Source of the DNA: an uncultured Granulosicoccaceae bacterium
GTDB lineage: Bacteria; Pseudomonadota; Gammaproteobacteria; Granulosicoccales; Granulosicoccaceae
Reading direction: 5' to 3'
Length of the DNA: 42,769 bases
Assembly (NCBI GenBank): GCA_937920585.1
Contig: CAKZSB010000025.1
Location: 1-42,769, forward strand
Each line of letters opens with the position of its first letter. Position 1 is the stretch's first letter. Under the pieces are notes generated by a model. It saw only the letters and a program-made list of their open reading frames with translations, made no database searches and was not told the DNA's origin. Positions 33,060 through 42,348 of this stretch are shown here, one piece after another. Both the position numbers and the translations under genes were made by a program.

Positions 33060-34901
33060 ATGGAAAAACTACTCGAGATCAAAGACCTTAAAATTGAAGC
33101 CAGACGCGAAGACGGCACGCCGATACCTATTGTAAAAGGGGTCAGCTTCGATGTTCACAAAGGCCAGGTCGTCGCGCTGATCGGCGAATCCGGGTCCGGA
33201 AAAACAACTATTTCACTGTCGGCGCTGGCATACACCAAACCAGGGCTCGAGTTTGCCGGTGGCGAGGTGCGGCTGCACGGGGAAGATTTGCTCACGGCCG
33301 AGCCGCTGCGCCAGCGCGACCTGCGTGGTCGCAAGGTGGCGTATCTTGCGCAAAGTGCCGCCGCTACTTTTAACCCGGCCATCACGATAGGCGAGCAGGT
33401 TACCGAGTCGGCCGTGCTGCACGGTATTCTCACTCAGGATGAAGCCAATGCGCGTGCCGAGCGACTCTACCGATCGCTGGAGCTGCCTGATCCCGATCGC
33501 ATTGGCAATCGTTATCCCCATCAGGTATCCGGCGGGCAATTGCAACGTCTGATGGCGGCGATGGCACTGTGTGGCAAGCCCGATCTCATGGTGCTCGACG
33601 AACCGACGACCGCACTTGATGTCACGACACAAATCGAGGTACTGAAAGCATTTAAGAAGGTCATTCACGAAGAAAACGCAGCGGCGATTTACGTTACCCA
33701 CGATCTGGCCGTGGTGGCACAGATTGCCGATTATATCGTCGTGCTGTACGGCGGCGAGGTGATGGAACAGGGGTCAGCCGAACAGATTATCAATAACCCC
33801 GGGCACGCCTATACGCGCAAGCTGATGGAAGCGGTGCGGCCCAAGCCGGCCGCCGGACTCGGCACAGTCGTCACCGGTGAACACGATCGCGATATTGCCG
33901 CACTGGTTGTGAAGGACATGTCCGCAGGTTACGGTCGCAAGTTGAATGGTGAGCCGGCGGTTACCGTGTTGCGTGATATCAACGTCAAGGTCGAGAATGG
34001 CCACGTAGTAGGGGTTATCGGTGAATCAGGTTGCGGTAAGTCGACGCTTGCGCGCGTGATGGCCGGTTTGCTGCCGCAGGCTGCAGGGGAAGTGGTGCTC
34101 GATGGAGAAAATCTTGAGGCAGACCTGCAGGATCGATCGCGAGATGAATTGCGCAAAGTGCAGTTTGTCTACCAAATGGCCGATACGGCCCTGAACCCGC
34201 GCCAGCGCATTGATGACATCATCGGCCGACCACTGGAGTTCTATCATGGTGTGAAGGGGCGCGAGCGTCAGCAGCGAGTGCAGGAAATTCTTGAAATGGT
34301 CGAGTTGCCGGCTGAATTTGGCGCACGTTATCCGGCGGAATTGTCCGGCGGTCAGAAGCAGCGCATCAACCTTGCACGCTCGCTGGCGGCATCACCCGAA
34401 GTCCTGCTGTGCGATGAGGTAACCTCGGCGCTGGACAGCATCGTTGGCGCCAATGTCATCAAGCTTTTGAATAACCTCAAGGACAAAACGGGTGTGAGTT
34501 TTGTTTTCATCAGCCACGATCTCTCGACGGTCGCCTCGTTTGCCGATGAGATTGTCGTGTTGTACGCCGGTCGGGTTGTGGAGCAGGGGCCCACTGATCA
34601 GGTGTTAACGCCGCCGTATCATCCCTACACGCGGTTGCTGATAAGCTCGGTTCCCGAGCTGCGCATCGGCTGGCTGGAAGATACGGTTGAACTGCGCGAG
34701 ATGGCGGTAGGCATTGCCAAGGGCGTTGAGATTACCGACGTTGGCTGTCCGTTCTACAATCGCTGCCCGTCAGCCATTGAGGGTACCTGCGACATAACGG
34801 ATGCACCCGTCAGACAACTTGCCGAAGGCCATGAGATCGCGTGTCATCTGGATGTGAGTGACTTGCAACTGAAGATTAGTCACGAGGCGAGCGCTGGTTG
34901 A
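33060..34901 (+). CDS. Double ATP-binding protein of the peptide-type ABC transporter (DppD-DppF fusion)
   Basis: A 613-residue protein with two ATPase domains. The first (about 5-265) has GESGSGKT, VSGGQLQRLMAAMAL, LMVLDEPTTALD and YVTHDLAVV. The second (about 295-555) has GESGCGKST, LSGGQKQRINLARSL, VLLCDEVTSALD (Val replaces the usual Pro of DEP) and FISHDLSTV. A cysteine-rich C-terminal segment (GCPFYNRCPSAIEGTCD) is the oligopeptide-transporter tail that may bind an iron-sulfur centre or metal. It drives both permeases. The start ATG is four bases after the permease stop. Its 3' end overlaps the converging Rieske oxygenase gene by 26 bases. Confidence 0.93.
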   Translation: MEKLLEIKDLKIEARREDGTPIPIVKGVSFDVHKGQVVALIGESGSGKTTISLSALAYTKPGLEFAGGEVRLHGEDLLTAEPLRQRDLRGRKVAYLAQSAAATFNPAITIGEQVTESAVLHGILTQDEANARAERLYRSLELPDPDRIGNRYPHQVSGGQLQRLMAAMALCGKPDLMVLDEPTTALDVTTQIEVLKAFKKVIHEENAAAIYVTHDLAVVAQIADYIVVLYGGEVMEQGSAEQIINNPGHAYTRKLMEAVRPKPAAGLGTVVTGEHDRDIAALVVKDMSAGYGRKLNGEPAVTVLRDINVKVENGHVVGVIGESGCGKSTLARVMAGLLPQAAGEVVLDGENLEADLQDRSRDELRKVQFVYQMADTALNPRQRIDDIIGRPLEFYHGVKGRERQQRVQEILEMVELPAEFGARYPAELSGGQKQRINLARSLAASPEVLLCDEVTSALDSIVGANVIKLLNNLKDKTGVSFVFISHDLSTVASFADEIVVLYAGRVVEQGPTDQVLTPPYHPYTRLLISSVPELRIGWLEDTVELREMAVGIAKGVEITDVGCPFYNRCPSAIEGTCDITDAPVRQLAEGHEIACHLDVSDLQLKISHEASAG

Positions 34902-36105
34902 GCGCTTTAAGGTAATTGTGGTGAAAGTCGACGATGCCCCATTCCATTGTGGATAAGGGGCCAGGTTGATAATGATTCGAGTTGACGCCAGCCTGGTTGT
35001 GACGAATGATGCGCTCATCATCCAGCGTGGTTATGTGCCACAGCCATTTTAGTGATTGCAGCTCGTAGTCTCTGTTGCGTGTGGCATCGGCGCGGACCAT
35101 CCACACCGTTTGTATGTCGGTAGTTTGCACGTCGCGTGGAATGAATCGATATCCAACGACATGGTCAGAGTAGGCAAGAAATGAGTTCAGAACACCAATT
35201 TGAATATCGGTGGCGCCACCATCGAATTCGCTTAAGGTGCCCAGTAACGGCGCCAGTGGCTCGCCGCTCTGGCTGCCTGTAAGGTAGCCTGGAAACAACG
35301 GGTAGCGCCGGTAGTAAACCTCGCTGCCCGGCTGCTCGGCATCGCTGCCACAAATACACAATTCATCCACGGGCAAGCCTGCCGCAACCGATTTCGCTTT
35401 CATGGTGGCCAGCAGATCAGCAGTCATGGCCTCGGGGTCTTTCAGGCTGTGGGATTTTGAATACTCACGGTGTGACGTGGCGCAGTGATAGCACTCAAGG
35501 TAATTCTCCAGCGCTAGTTTCCAGTTTGCCGGTACCGGATAACTTGCCTGATGCACGATCTTGAGGTTGTCGAGCTCGAAAGGTGCTGTCAGTGGCGCGA
35601 GTTTTTTCAGGTTCTGATCAATTGGCGGTGGCTCGCTCGCCAGACTGATAAACAACAAGCCCTGAAAATTGAGCAAATGTACCGGCAGCAGGCTGTTCTG
35701 CACGGGGTTGAAATCTGCGGGCATCAGGCGCCCGCCGCGCAGGCTGCCATCGGTGTTATAGGTCCATGCATGATAGGGGCAGACGAACGAGCGCGCATTG
35801 CCGGATTCCTGCAGGCACACGCGTGATCCCCGGTGCCGACAGACATTCAAATGCGCGTGTATTTCGTTTTCACTGCGAACAATGATCACTGATTCCTGAC
35901 CAAATTCGAACAGAAAAAAATCGCCGTTGTTGCGTACCTGGCTGCTGTGACCTGCCCAGATCCATTGTTCGCCCCAGAACCGCAACAGGTCCTGCTGATA
36001 GATTGCAGGTGATGTGTAGAACGGGCGCTGCAGTGAATAACCGGGTTGTTGCCGATCGATCAGAGCGGGGAGATCCTGCGGATGGATGGTCGTAGTGGAT
36101 GCCAT
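34876..36105 (-). CDS. Rieske non-heme iron oxygenase, quaternary-ammonium (CntA/GbcA) type
   Basis: A 409-residue oxygenase alpha subunit. The Rieske cluster ligands are C89, H91, C109 and H112 (CRHRG...CPYH). The mononuclear iron ligands are probably H207 and H212 in NYLECYHCATSH, with an aspartate later. Before the first histidine lies E204 rather than the more common aspartate, a substitution found in carnitine monooxygenase CntA and in related enzymes acting on betaines. It would N-demethylate or oxidise a quaternary ammonium compound, taking electrons from a reductase not seen here. It converges with the ABC ATPase (26-base overlap) and diverges from the glutathione transferase gene. 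Confidence 0.9.
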   Translation of the reverse strand: MASTTTIHPQDLPALIDRQQPGYSLQRPFYTSPAIYQQDLLRFWGEQWIWAGHSSQVRNNGDFFLFEFGQESVIIVRSENEIHAHLNVCRHRGSRVCLQESGNARSFVCPYHAWTYNTDGSLRGGRLMPADFNPVQNSLLPVHLLNFQGLLFISLASEPPPIDQNLKKLAPLTAPFELDNLKIVHQASYPVPANWKLALENYLECYHCATSHREYSKSHSLKDPEAMTADLLATMKAKSVAAGLPVDELCICGSDAEQPGSEVYYRRYPLFPGYLTGSQSGEPLAPLLGTLSEFDGGATDIQIGVLNSFLAYSDHVVGYRFIPRDVQTTDIQTVWMVRADATRNRDYELQSLKWLWHITTLDDERIIRHNQAGVNSNHYQPGPLSTMEWGIVDFHHNYLKALNQRSPRD

Positions 36106-36235
36106 GTTTTCGTTGAGGTTGTCTGTACTCGCCAGTGTACGATTTTAACTGACGGGGGGCTCGAAATATTCCACTGTTAAACGGTTTGCATAAAAGTTAG
36201 TCTCGCTCTACTTCATCGACCTGGCTGGCGCGTCA

Positions 36236-36892
36236 ATGCAATTGGTAATCGGTTACAAAAACTATTCCTCGTGGTCACTGCGGCCCTGGCTGCTGATGAG
36301 AGTGGCACAAATTGAATTTACCGAAACAGTGATACCGTTTATGCACTGCGAAGAGTTGCAGGAGTTTGCTGCGGTGCATCAGATTCCGGCTCAGGTACCA
36401 GTGCTGCAACACGATGGCCTGACCCTCCCGGACAGTCTGGCTATCGCCGAATATCTGGCCGAGTTATACCCGCAGGCCATGCTCTGGCCAAATAATCGGC
36501 GAGCGCGCGCGCAGGCAAGGGCGGCATCGGCAGAGATGCACAGTGGTTTTCATGCGTTGCGCAGCGCCTGTCCGATGAATTGTCGCGCTATCAAAACGTT
36601 GCCTGTGTCTCCCGGTATCCAGGCTGATCTGGATCGTCTGGCGACGATATGGTCCCGGTTTGATCAACTCGATAAAGACGGTGAGTTTCTGTGTGGGCAG
36701 TTCGGGATTGTCGATGCGATGTTTGCGCCGGTCATGTGGCGCGTGCGGGGTTACGGGTTTTCTGTCAGCCGTTCGTTTGCGCGCTGGAGTGACGCGATGT
36801 TTGCACTGCCGGCAATGCAGCAGTGGCTGGCCGCGGCCACTGCAGAGCAGTGGGTGATTGACGACTACGACAAAATTGGAGAAACGGTTTGA
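36236..36892 (+). CDS. Glutathione S-transferase family protein
   Basis: A 218-residue GST. The N-terminal thioredoxin-like domain begins LVIGYKNYSSWSLRPW, with a serine pair at 11-12 in the catalytic position, and carries the glutathione-binding PVLQHDGLTLPDSLAIAEYL segment. The helical C-terminal domain follows. It resembles the small YfcF/zeta-like branch. It may conjugate or isomerise a metabolite. The Shine-Dalgarno is weak. It diverges from the Rieske oxygenase gene (130 bases), which may share its promoter region. Confidence 0.88.
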   Translation: MQLVIGYKNYSSWSLRPWLLMRVAQIEFTETVIPFMHCEELQEFAAVHQIPAQVPVLQHDGLTLPDSLAIAEYLAELYPQAMLWPNNRRARAQARAASAEMHSGFHALRSACPMNCRAIKTLPVSPGIQADLDRLATIWSRFDQLDKDGEFLCGQFGIVDAMFAPVMWRVRGYGFSVSRSFARWSDAMFALPAMQQWLAAATAEQWVIDDYDKIGETV

Positions 36893-36899
36893 TCTGCCA

Positions 36900-36918
36900 G
36901 ATCGCCTTGTCGGCGATC
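36900..36918. terminator. Convergent intergenic hairpin
   Basis: Perfect 7-bp arms (GATCGCC and GGCGATC) with a TTGTC loop in the 42-base gap between GST and the converging DUF481 gene. There is no T-run, so it is only a weak terminator candidate. Confidence 0.35.
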
Positions 36919-36934
36919 CGGCGTCGACAGCTGG

Positions 36935-37696
36935 CTATATGCCGTAGATTAATCGTAGCGTAGTGCTGCTATCGGTATTTTTGCCACGCACGCCAGTGAT
37001 GTCACTATTGTCGCGAGTGAGAATTCCGAAAGCGATAGAGAAACGCTCGGAGACGGCGAGACTAAGATTGTTATCCCACACAGACAGCGTATTGATCTCT
37101 GTGTATTCCAGCGACAGCACTGAGTTGAATGTGAGGTTCTCGCGCAGGCGGTTGCGATAGTTCAGACCGACATAGATCACGGTGTCATCGCTCGACAGGC
37201 TGTCTGTTTCATTAGTGCCGTCGCCATCGGCGTCGAGTGAGATGAAGTCTGTCGACTGTGAACCTACGCCAATGCTGGCGTCAAAGCCGCGTTTTTCGCT
37301 GGCAAAGAATGTGCGGCCGATACCAACCAGCAATGAAGTTCTGCCATCAATGTTGGCAAAGTCGTCGGTATCGTATCCCAGTCGACCAAATACAAAAGTC
37401 GAGTCGCTGAGATAGCGATCGATTCGGTAGGCAAGTTCGGTGCGCTCTGCGGTTTCGATGTCGTTTTCTTCGGCAGTGTATATGGATCCGCTGAGGTTGT
37501 GGGTCCAGTTGTCAGTTCTTTTCGCCAGCGTCACCGCGCCTGTGGTGCTGGAGTTTTCAGTGTTTCCGGACGTTACAAAACCACCGAGACTGGCGCTGCC
37601 ACTCCATGTCGAGGTGAGTGTTTCTTCAGCGGCAATCGCGTTGTTACCGATTAGCGACGTTGTGGCGAGCACAATGGCAAGGGTTGTTGGTTTCAT
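36935..37696 (-). CDS. DUF481 outer-membrane beta-barrel protein (copy 1)
   Basis: A 253-residue protein with a Sec signal (cleavage near AIAAEE, about residue 22) and the DUF481 pattern: WSGSASLGGFVTSGNTENSSTTGA at the start of the barrel, alternating aromatic/hydrophobic strands, and the terminal strand LRLIYGI, an outer-membrane type ending. It is a close paralogue of the next gene (37740-38465), sharing the opening, the FGRLGYDTDDF-type strand and the ending. The family includes a salt-induced protein; function here is unknown. A short hairpin (GATCGCC arms, 36900-36918) lies between it and the converging GST gene. Confidence 0.88.
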   Translation of the reverse strand: MKPTTLAIVLATTSLIGNNAIAAEETLTSTWSGSASLGGFVTSGNTENSSTTGAVTLAKRTDNWTHNLSGSIYTAEENDIETAERTELAYRIDRYLSDSTFVFGRLGYDTDDFANIDGRTSLLVGIGRTFFASEKRGFDASIGVGSQSTDFISLDADGDGTNETDSLSSDDTVIYVGLNYRNRLRENLTFNSVLSLEYTEINTLSVWDNNLSLAVSERFSIAFGILTRDNSDITGVRGKNTDSSTTLRLIYGI

Positions 37697-37739
37697 AGTG
37701 GTTTACCTGTGTATTTGGGAGGCGATCTGATCGGAGCGG

Positions 37740-38465
37740 CTAGATGCCGTAGATCAAATTGAGCGAGGTGATCGTGTCAACCGTCTCGCCGAGTGCGCCT
37801 TCTGTGTCGCCGTTGTCGCGCCTTAAGTAGCCCAGAGATACTGAAAAACGCTCGGATACGCTGTAGCGCAAGCTACTGTCCCAGATAGTCAGAGTATTGA
37901 TCGATAGTTCGGTGGTGAGGCTCGAGTAGAAACTTAATGCATCGCCCAGTTTTGCCTGGTACTCGAAGCCGGCGAAGACGACGGTGCCGTCGTCGTCCTC
38001 GGAGCCATCGACAAATTCTGTCGTACCGAAACCCACTCCGCCGCGACCGGTGAGTGTGTGAGTGTCGTTATGGAAGAATGTTGAGCCCATGCCTGCCACG
38101 ACAGACGTGCGGGCGTCGATATTGGAAAATTCGTCAGTGTCGTATCGGAGTCTGCCAAACCAGAACAGCGGATCGTCGAAATAGCGATCAAAGCTGTATC
38201 CCAATTCGCTGCGATCTGCGGTATCGACATCGTCCGATTCGGCGCGATAGATACTGCCGAAAATGTTGTGCGCATTGTCGCCGCTGCGACGGCTGATACC
38301 CAGCGATCCGGTGATACTCTGGTTGTCGGTGTTGCCGCTGGTGACAATACCGCCAAGGCTGGCGCTACCACTCCACTTGTCGCTATCGGCTTCGGTTTGT
38401 GCAGATACTGTGCTCATTAGCGACAGTGTGCCTGCCAGCAGAATTGCGATTTTTGTTCGTTTCAT
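37740..38465 (-). CDS. DUF481 outer-membrane beta-barrel protein (copy 2)
   Basis: With the ATG at 38465 the product is 241 residues; the upstream in-frame extension lacks a signal peptide and is rejected. It has a lysine-started hydrophobic signal ending near STVSAQ, then WSGSASLGGIVTSGNTDNQS, nearly the same as its tandem neighbour, and the ending LNLIYGI. The two genes are 43 bases apart and in the same direction, so they arose by local duplication and are likely cotranscribed. The cargo of these barrels is not known. Divergence in the loops suggests different surface exposure. Confidence 0.9.
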   Translation of the reverse strand: MKRTKIAILLAGTLSLMSTVSAQTEADSDKWSGSASLGGIVTSGNTDNQSITGSLGISRRSGDNAHNIFGSIYRAESDDVDTADRSELGYSFDRYFDDPLFWFGRLRYDTDEFSNIDARTSVVAGMGSTFFHNDTHTLTGRGGVGFGTTEFVDGSEDDDGTVVFAGFEYQAKLGDALSFYSSLTTELSINTLTIWDSSLRYSVSERFSVSLGYLRRDNGDTEGALGETVDTITSLNLIYGI

Positions 38466-38839
38466 ATGCTTTGTTCCGGTCTCACTCAACGACTTCTCGT
38501 TAAATTTTCGCTGCGTGCGGGCAGGGCGAAATCTGGCATTGTGGCGGCACTGCAATAGGTTCTCCGCCCCCAAAACCTGCACACATCGTAGGTGCCATAT
38601 CTGTTCTATTCCGACTGAAGTATCAAAAAATTAACACCGCATGATCGAATCATTGACGGTTATATAGCTGTAAATCTGAAGTTTTGTGTGAAAATTCACA
38701 GTTCTGTTGTTGGATGTTGTAAAAATGTAAACTAATTGAAACATCAGGGATACACGCAACGGGGGCTGCATTGCTCAAATAGCGTGGAGCCAGCGGCGGG
38801 GTTCGTTCTATACTGCTGCGGTTTTGCGGAGGGAAACTA
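38466..38839. other. Divergent intergenic region, no gene seen
   Basis: 374 bases between the divergent DUF481 gene and the CoA-transferase gene, AT-rich in its middle. A dyad TGTGAA-AA-TTCACA lies at 38687-38700. It resembles a CRP-family half-site pair, but the spacing between TGTGA and TCACA is four bases instead of six. I see no small gene. Confidence 0.45.
38687..38700. promoter_or_regulatory. CRP/FNR-like dyad, atypical spacing
   Basis: TGTGAA and TTCACA are perfect complements around a two-base centre. The spacing is shorter than the CRP consensus, so a CRP site is not supported, but another regulator may bind. Confidence 0.25.
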
Positions 38840-40021
38840 ATGTCTGTTCTGAACGGCTACCGGGTACTGGATTTCGGGCGGTTTATCGCGGGCCCGTACT
38901 GCGCGACACTGCTGGCAGATTTCGGTGCCGAAGTAATCCGGATCGAGAAGGTCAATGGATCCGAGGATCGTTATATGAATCCTGTCGCCGAGGACGACAG
39001 CGGTGCGCTTTTCCTGCAGGTTAACCGCAACAAACGCGGTATGACGCTAAATCCCACTCGCCCGGCCGGGCGCGAGATTGTGGAGAAACTGGTGCGCACA
39101 GCGGATGTCGTTGTGGCCAATTTGCCGCCAGCCGGGCTCAAGGCTATAGGGCTCGATTACGACACCCTCGTCGCCATCAAACCCGACATAATTCTCACCA
39201 CAGTATCGGCTTTCGGCCGCGGTGGTCCCTATAGCGAGCGCGTTGGCTTCGACGGCCTGGGGCAGGGCATGTCCGGTGGCCCGTACCTCGCCGGATTTCC
39301 TGACTCACCGGCCCGGGATGTGTTGCCGGTAGTAGATTTCGGCACGGCGATGAGTGCGGCCTACGGCACGCTTGCGGCACTACTGCACCGCGAAAAAACC
39401 GGCCAGGGTCAAATGGTTGAAGGTGCTCTGCTGCGTACAGCGCTAACCTACTCAAACGCCTACCTGATCGAGCAATCGGTGCTGGGTCGCAATCGGGTCG
39501 GGACCGGTAACCGCAGCCAGCTCTCCGGCCCGTCCGACATTCTAAAAGTGCGCGATGGCTGGATCATGGTGCAGGTGGTCGGGCAGCCGCTTTTCGAGCG
39601 CTGGGTCAATATGATTGGCCAGCCCGAGTTGCTGAGCGACCCGCGTTTCCGCACGGATCTGGATCGTGGGGACAACGGTGAAGCGCTATCCCGAATCGCC
39701 TCCGAGCATGTGAAGAATCTAACCGTAATCGAGGCGCTGGCAGCCTATGAGAAAGCCATGGTGCCCGCCGGGCCGCTTTTGAGCCCGCAGCAAACGCTGG
39801 ATGATCCGCATGTGCAGCAGATAGGCTATCTGCAACCTCACGACTATCCCGGCTTGCCATCGCCCGCGCCGCTGGCGGTGACACCGGTCCACCTGACCGA
39901 CAGCGACGCCGAGATTCGACATCGTGCGCCAACACTGGGTGAGCACACTGATGAAATTATGGCCGAACTCGGCTACGAGGACTCAGCGATTTCGCAATTG
40001 CGCAGTGAGCGGGTGATTTAG
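38840..40021 (+). CDS. Class III CoA-transferase (CaiB/BaiF family)
   Basis: A 393-residue family III CoA-transferase. The N-terminal LDFGRFIAGPYCATLLADFGAEVIRIE and the QVNRNKRGMTLNPTRPAGREI segments are diagnostic. The catalytic aspartate is in LPVVDFGTAMSAAYG, followed by HREKTGQGQMVEGALL. These enzymes move CoA between carboxylic acids (carnitine, bile acids, formyl or succinyl donors). A GGAGGG Shine-Dalgarno is six bases before the ATG. No partner gene lies adjacent. Carnitine-type substrates would match the betaine theme of the window, but that is inference. Confidence 0.92.
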   Translation: MSVLNGYRVLDFGRFIAGPYCATLLADFGAEVIRIEKVNGSEDRYMNPVAEDDSGALFLQVNRNKRGMTLNPTRPAGREIVEKLVRTADVVVANLPPAGLKAIGLDYDTLVAIKPDIILTTVSAFGRGGPYSERVGFDGLGQGMSGGPYLAGFPDSPARDVLPVVDFGTAMSAAYGTLAALLHREKTGQGQMVEGALLRTALTYSNAYLIEQSVLGRNRVGTGNRSQLSGPSDILKVRDGWIMVQVVGQPLFERWVNMIGQPELLSDPRFRTDLDRGDNGEALSRIASEHVKNLTVIEALAAYEKAMVPAGPLLSPQQTLDDPHVQQIGYLQPHDYPGLPSPAPLAVTPVHLTDSDAEIRHRAPTLGEHTDEIMAELGYEDSAISQLRSERVI

Positions 40022-40078
40022 CCATTGTAGCTATCACTACGCAATATTGAGTCAACCGCGGGGGCTGAGTGGTTGGGC

Positions 40079-42109
40079 TCATGCCCTTGCTGCGATCGTT
40101 ACGTGGCGAGTGGCTCGCGGTCGCTTGCCTGGCAGGGGCGCAAAGGCGAGATCCACTGGCGCCGCCGGGCTTGCGCGTTCATTTTTCCCGGGGTCTCGCT
40201 CAGTCAATGCGAGATCGAAAATGAGCGCTCGCAGCTGATCCTTGTCGTTGGATTCAATAGCACCACTGATGCTTTCCAATACGGGTTCGAGGGCGCTGAA
40301 GGCAAGGAAGTGTTCGCGTGCCTTAACGATTTTGTCGTGCTCGGTGGGTATGGCATCGCTGTCGATGAGGAGTTCTTCTGTCAGTTTTTCGCCGGGCCGC
40401 AAACCGGTGTACGTGATCTCGATGCTGCCATGCAGGTTCTGCGCATCCTTGCAGGTCAATCCGCTAATGTGAATAAGTGCTTTGGCGAGATCGTCGATCA
40501 TTACCGGTTTGCCCATGTCCAATAGTAATACGTCACCGTTGCGAGCCAGGCCACCGGCTTGTATCACGAGTTGGGCAGCCTCGGGTATTGTCATGAAAAA
40601 ACGATTTACATGTTTGTCGGTGACGGTGACGGGGCCACCGTTGCTGATTTGGGCTAAAAATCGAGGAATAACAGAACCGGATGAGCCGATCACATTGCCA
40701 AATCGAACCATGCTAAGGGTGGTTCCCGATTCCTGATATTTATCGGCAAGACTCTGTATGAGCATCTCGGCAACTCGCTTGGTCGCACCCATCATGCTGC
40801 TTGGCCTTACTGCTTTGTCGGTGGAAATCTGTACAAAAGTCCCGACGTTGTTTTCAAGTGCTGTTTCTACTGCGTTGCGAGTGCCGAATATATTCACCAT
40901 TGCTCCGGCTGACGGGTTGCTCTCGACGAGGGGTACGTGTTTGTAGGCGGCAGCGTGATAGAAAGTGTCAATCGAGTAGTCTTTGATCGCTCGTTGTAAT
41001 GCGGCGCGATCCAGCACAGATCCGAGCAAGGGTATGTAGTCGGTCGAATGTTGCGCAGATTCTGTGAGCTGCATATGTACGTTGTACAACGATGGTTCGT
41101 TATTGTCGAATAGTACCAGGCGAGATGGATTCAGCCGGGCGATCTGTCGGCAGAGTTCACTGCCGACTGATCCGCCAGCTCCAGTGACAAGAATGTTTTT
41201 GCCCAAAGTGTTTTTACTTAATAGTGCTGGCGTCGGCGGGACGACTTTGCGGCCAATCAGATAATCGATATCCAGATTCTGCACATCGACATTGCTGAGG
41301 CCGTGTTTCTCCAACGCGTTTCTAAATGAAGGTAGTGCTCGCACAGGAATATTGAGTTTGTTTAGTCGCTTAAAAAGCTGCATTGCGTCGCTGGTATTGA
41401 GTGACGGGATTGCGACGAGAATTGTTCCTACCTTGTCCTGTTTGAGTATCTGCTTGGTTTGGGGTGCATGCGGATTCAGGACCTTGCGTTGCGAGATGAG
41501 TCGGTCGTGTAGCTCCGGGTTGTCATCCAGCCAGTATTTGGGTAAATACCTTCCACTTTTGCGTAGTAGCTGAAGCGCCTGTTGTCCGGCAAGTCCAGCG
41601 CCATAAATTGCAACTACCGTCCTGGTGTCGGGTTTGGGTTTTCGGTCCTGAATTCGGCTCCAGCATAGTCGCACGGCTGAAGTGGCAAGCAACAAGCCGA
41701 AACTGTAGGTAAGCCAGAGTGCAGCGTTGAAGTTTTGCGAGCCGATGTAATGAGCCGCGACGCACACGAGAAGGCCCGAGAACACCGCTGCGACAGTAAT
41801 TCTGGGGTAGTCTGATAGTGATGCGTAACGGAGTACTTGCCCGTACATGCCGCAAAAGTGGTAGATGAACACTGTACCGACAGCTGTTGCGATGTACGCG
41901 AGGAAATTCAGGTTGGTGGAAAAATCGAGGCTTAAAAGCAATCCCGTCGATAAGAACAGAACTGCCACAGAAATCAGCGCATCTGTACTGATAATAATAG
42001 TGGTTTTGAGATGTTGTGGCAGGCTCTGAATCCTTACCAGATATTTCCTGACGCGCTGGTTTAGATCTGCGCTGCGACTTGCCTGTAAGGCAACATCCGT
42101 GTTGTCCAT
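40079..42109 (-). CDS. Membrane-bound nucleoside-diphosphate-sugar dehydratase/epimerase (WbpM/CapD/FlaA1 type)
   Basis: About 676 residues from the ATG at 42109, which has GGAG seven bases upstream; a TTG four codons earlier would place the start inside that Shine-Dalgarno. Four membrane helices lie in about 30-165, then a Rossmann CoA-binding-like domain (AIYGAGLAGQQAL), then the catalytic SDR domain with TGAGGSVGSELCRQI, STDKAVRPSSMMGATKR (methionine replaces the usual catalytic tyrosine, as in WbpM) and VRFGNVIGSSGSVIPRF. These enzymes are 4,6-dehydratases of UDP-sugars for polysaccharide or O-antigen synthesis. It converges with the CoA-transferase gene. Other polysaccharide genes probably lie beyond the window edge. 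Confidence 0.93.
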   Translation of the reverse strand: MDNTDVALQASRSADLNQRVRKYLVRIQSLPQHLKTTIIISTDALISVAVLFLSTGLLLSLDFSTNLNFLAYIATAVGTVFIYHFCGMYGQVLRYASLSDYPRITVAAVFSGLLVCVAAHYIGSQNFNAALWLTYSFGLLLATSAVRLCWSRIQDRKPKPDTRTVVAIYGAGLAGQQALQLLRKSGRYLPKYWLDDNPELHDRLISQRKVLNPHAPQTKQILKQDKVGTILVAIPSLNTSDAMQLFKRLNKLNIPVRALPSFRNALEKHGLSNVDVQNLDIDYLIGRKVVPPTPALLSKNTLGKNILVTGAGGSVGSELCRQIARLNPSRLVLFDNNEPSLYNVHMQLTESAQHSTDYIPLLGSVLDRAALQRAIKDYSIDTFYHAAAYKHVPLVESNPSAGAMVNIFGTRNAVETALENNVGTFVQISTDKAVRPSSMMGATKRVAEMLIQSLADKYQESGTTLSMVRFGNVIGSSGSVIPRFLAQISNGGPVTVTDKHVNRFFMTIPEAAQLVIQAGGLARNGDVLLLDMGKPVMIDDLAKALIHISGLTCKDAQNLHGSIEITYTGLRPGEKLTEELLIDSDAIPTEHDKIVKAREHFLAFSALEPVLESISGAIESNDKDQLRALIFDLALTERDPGKNERASPAAPVDLAFAPLPGKRPRATRHVTIAARA

Positions 42110-42244
42110 CAACTGCTCCAAAATAATCTCTGAGCTCTGCCGCTTTTCGAATGCAAATCAACCCGCAGCCACTTTCTGCTATGCAGTATTGGAATCGGCT
42201 TAGTTCAATTAGAATCCAGTAGGTGTGCTCGATCGCTAACGTTT

Positions 42245-42262
42245 TGTGTCAAATGTGACACA
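42245..42262. promoter_or_regulatory. Inverted repeat TGTGTCA-N4-TGACACA upstream of the dehydratase gene
   Basis: A perfect 7-bp inverted repeat with a four-base spacer lies about 135 bases upstream of the dehydratase start, where an operator would be expected. Position may be off by one base. The regulator is unknown. Confidence 0.4.
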
Positions 42263-42348
42263 TAAAAAAATTGGGGGCATGTAATTCAGTAAGACGATTC
42301 AATTTAGTTGTACCCTGCAAAATAGCTGCAGGCTATTAGGAAATGCAT

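Noticed and set aside
38687-38700. CRP binding site
   Set aside because: The spacer between TGTGA and TCACA is four bases, not six.
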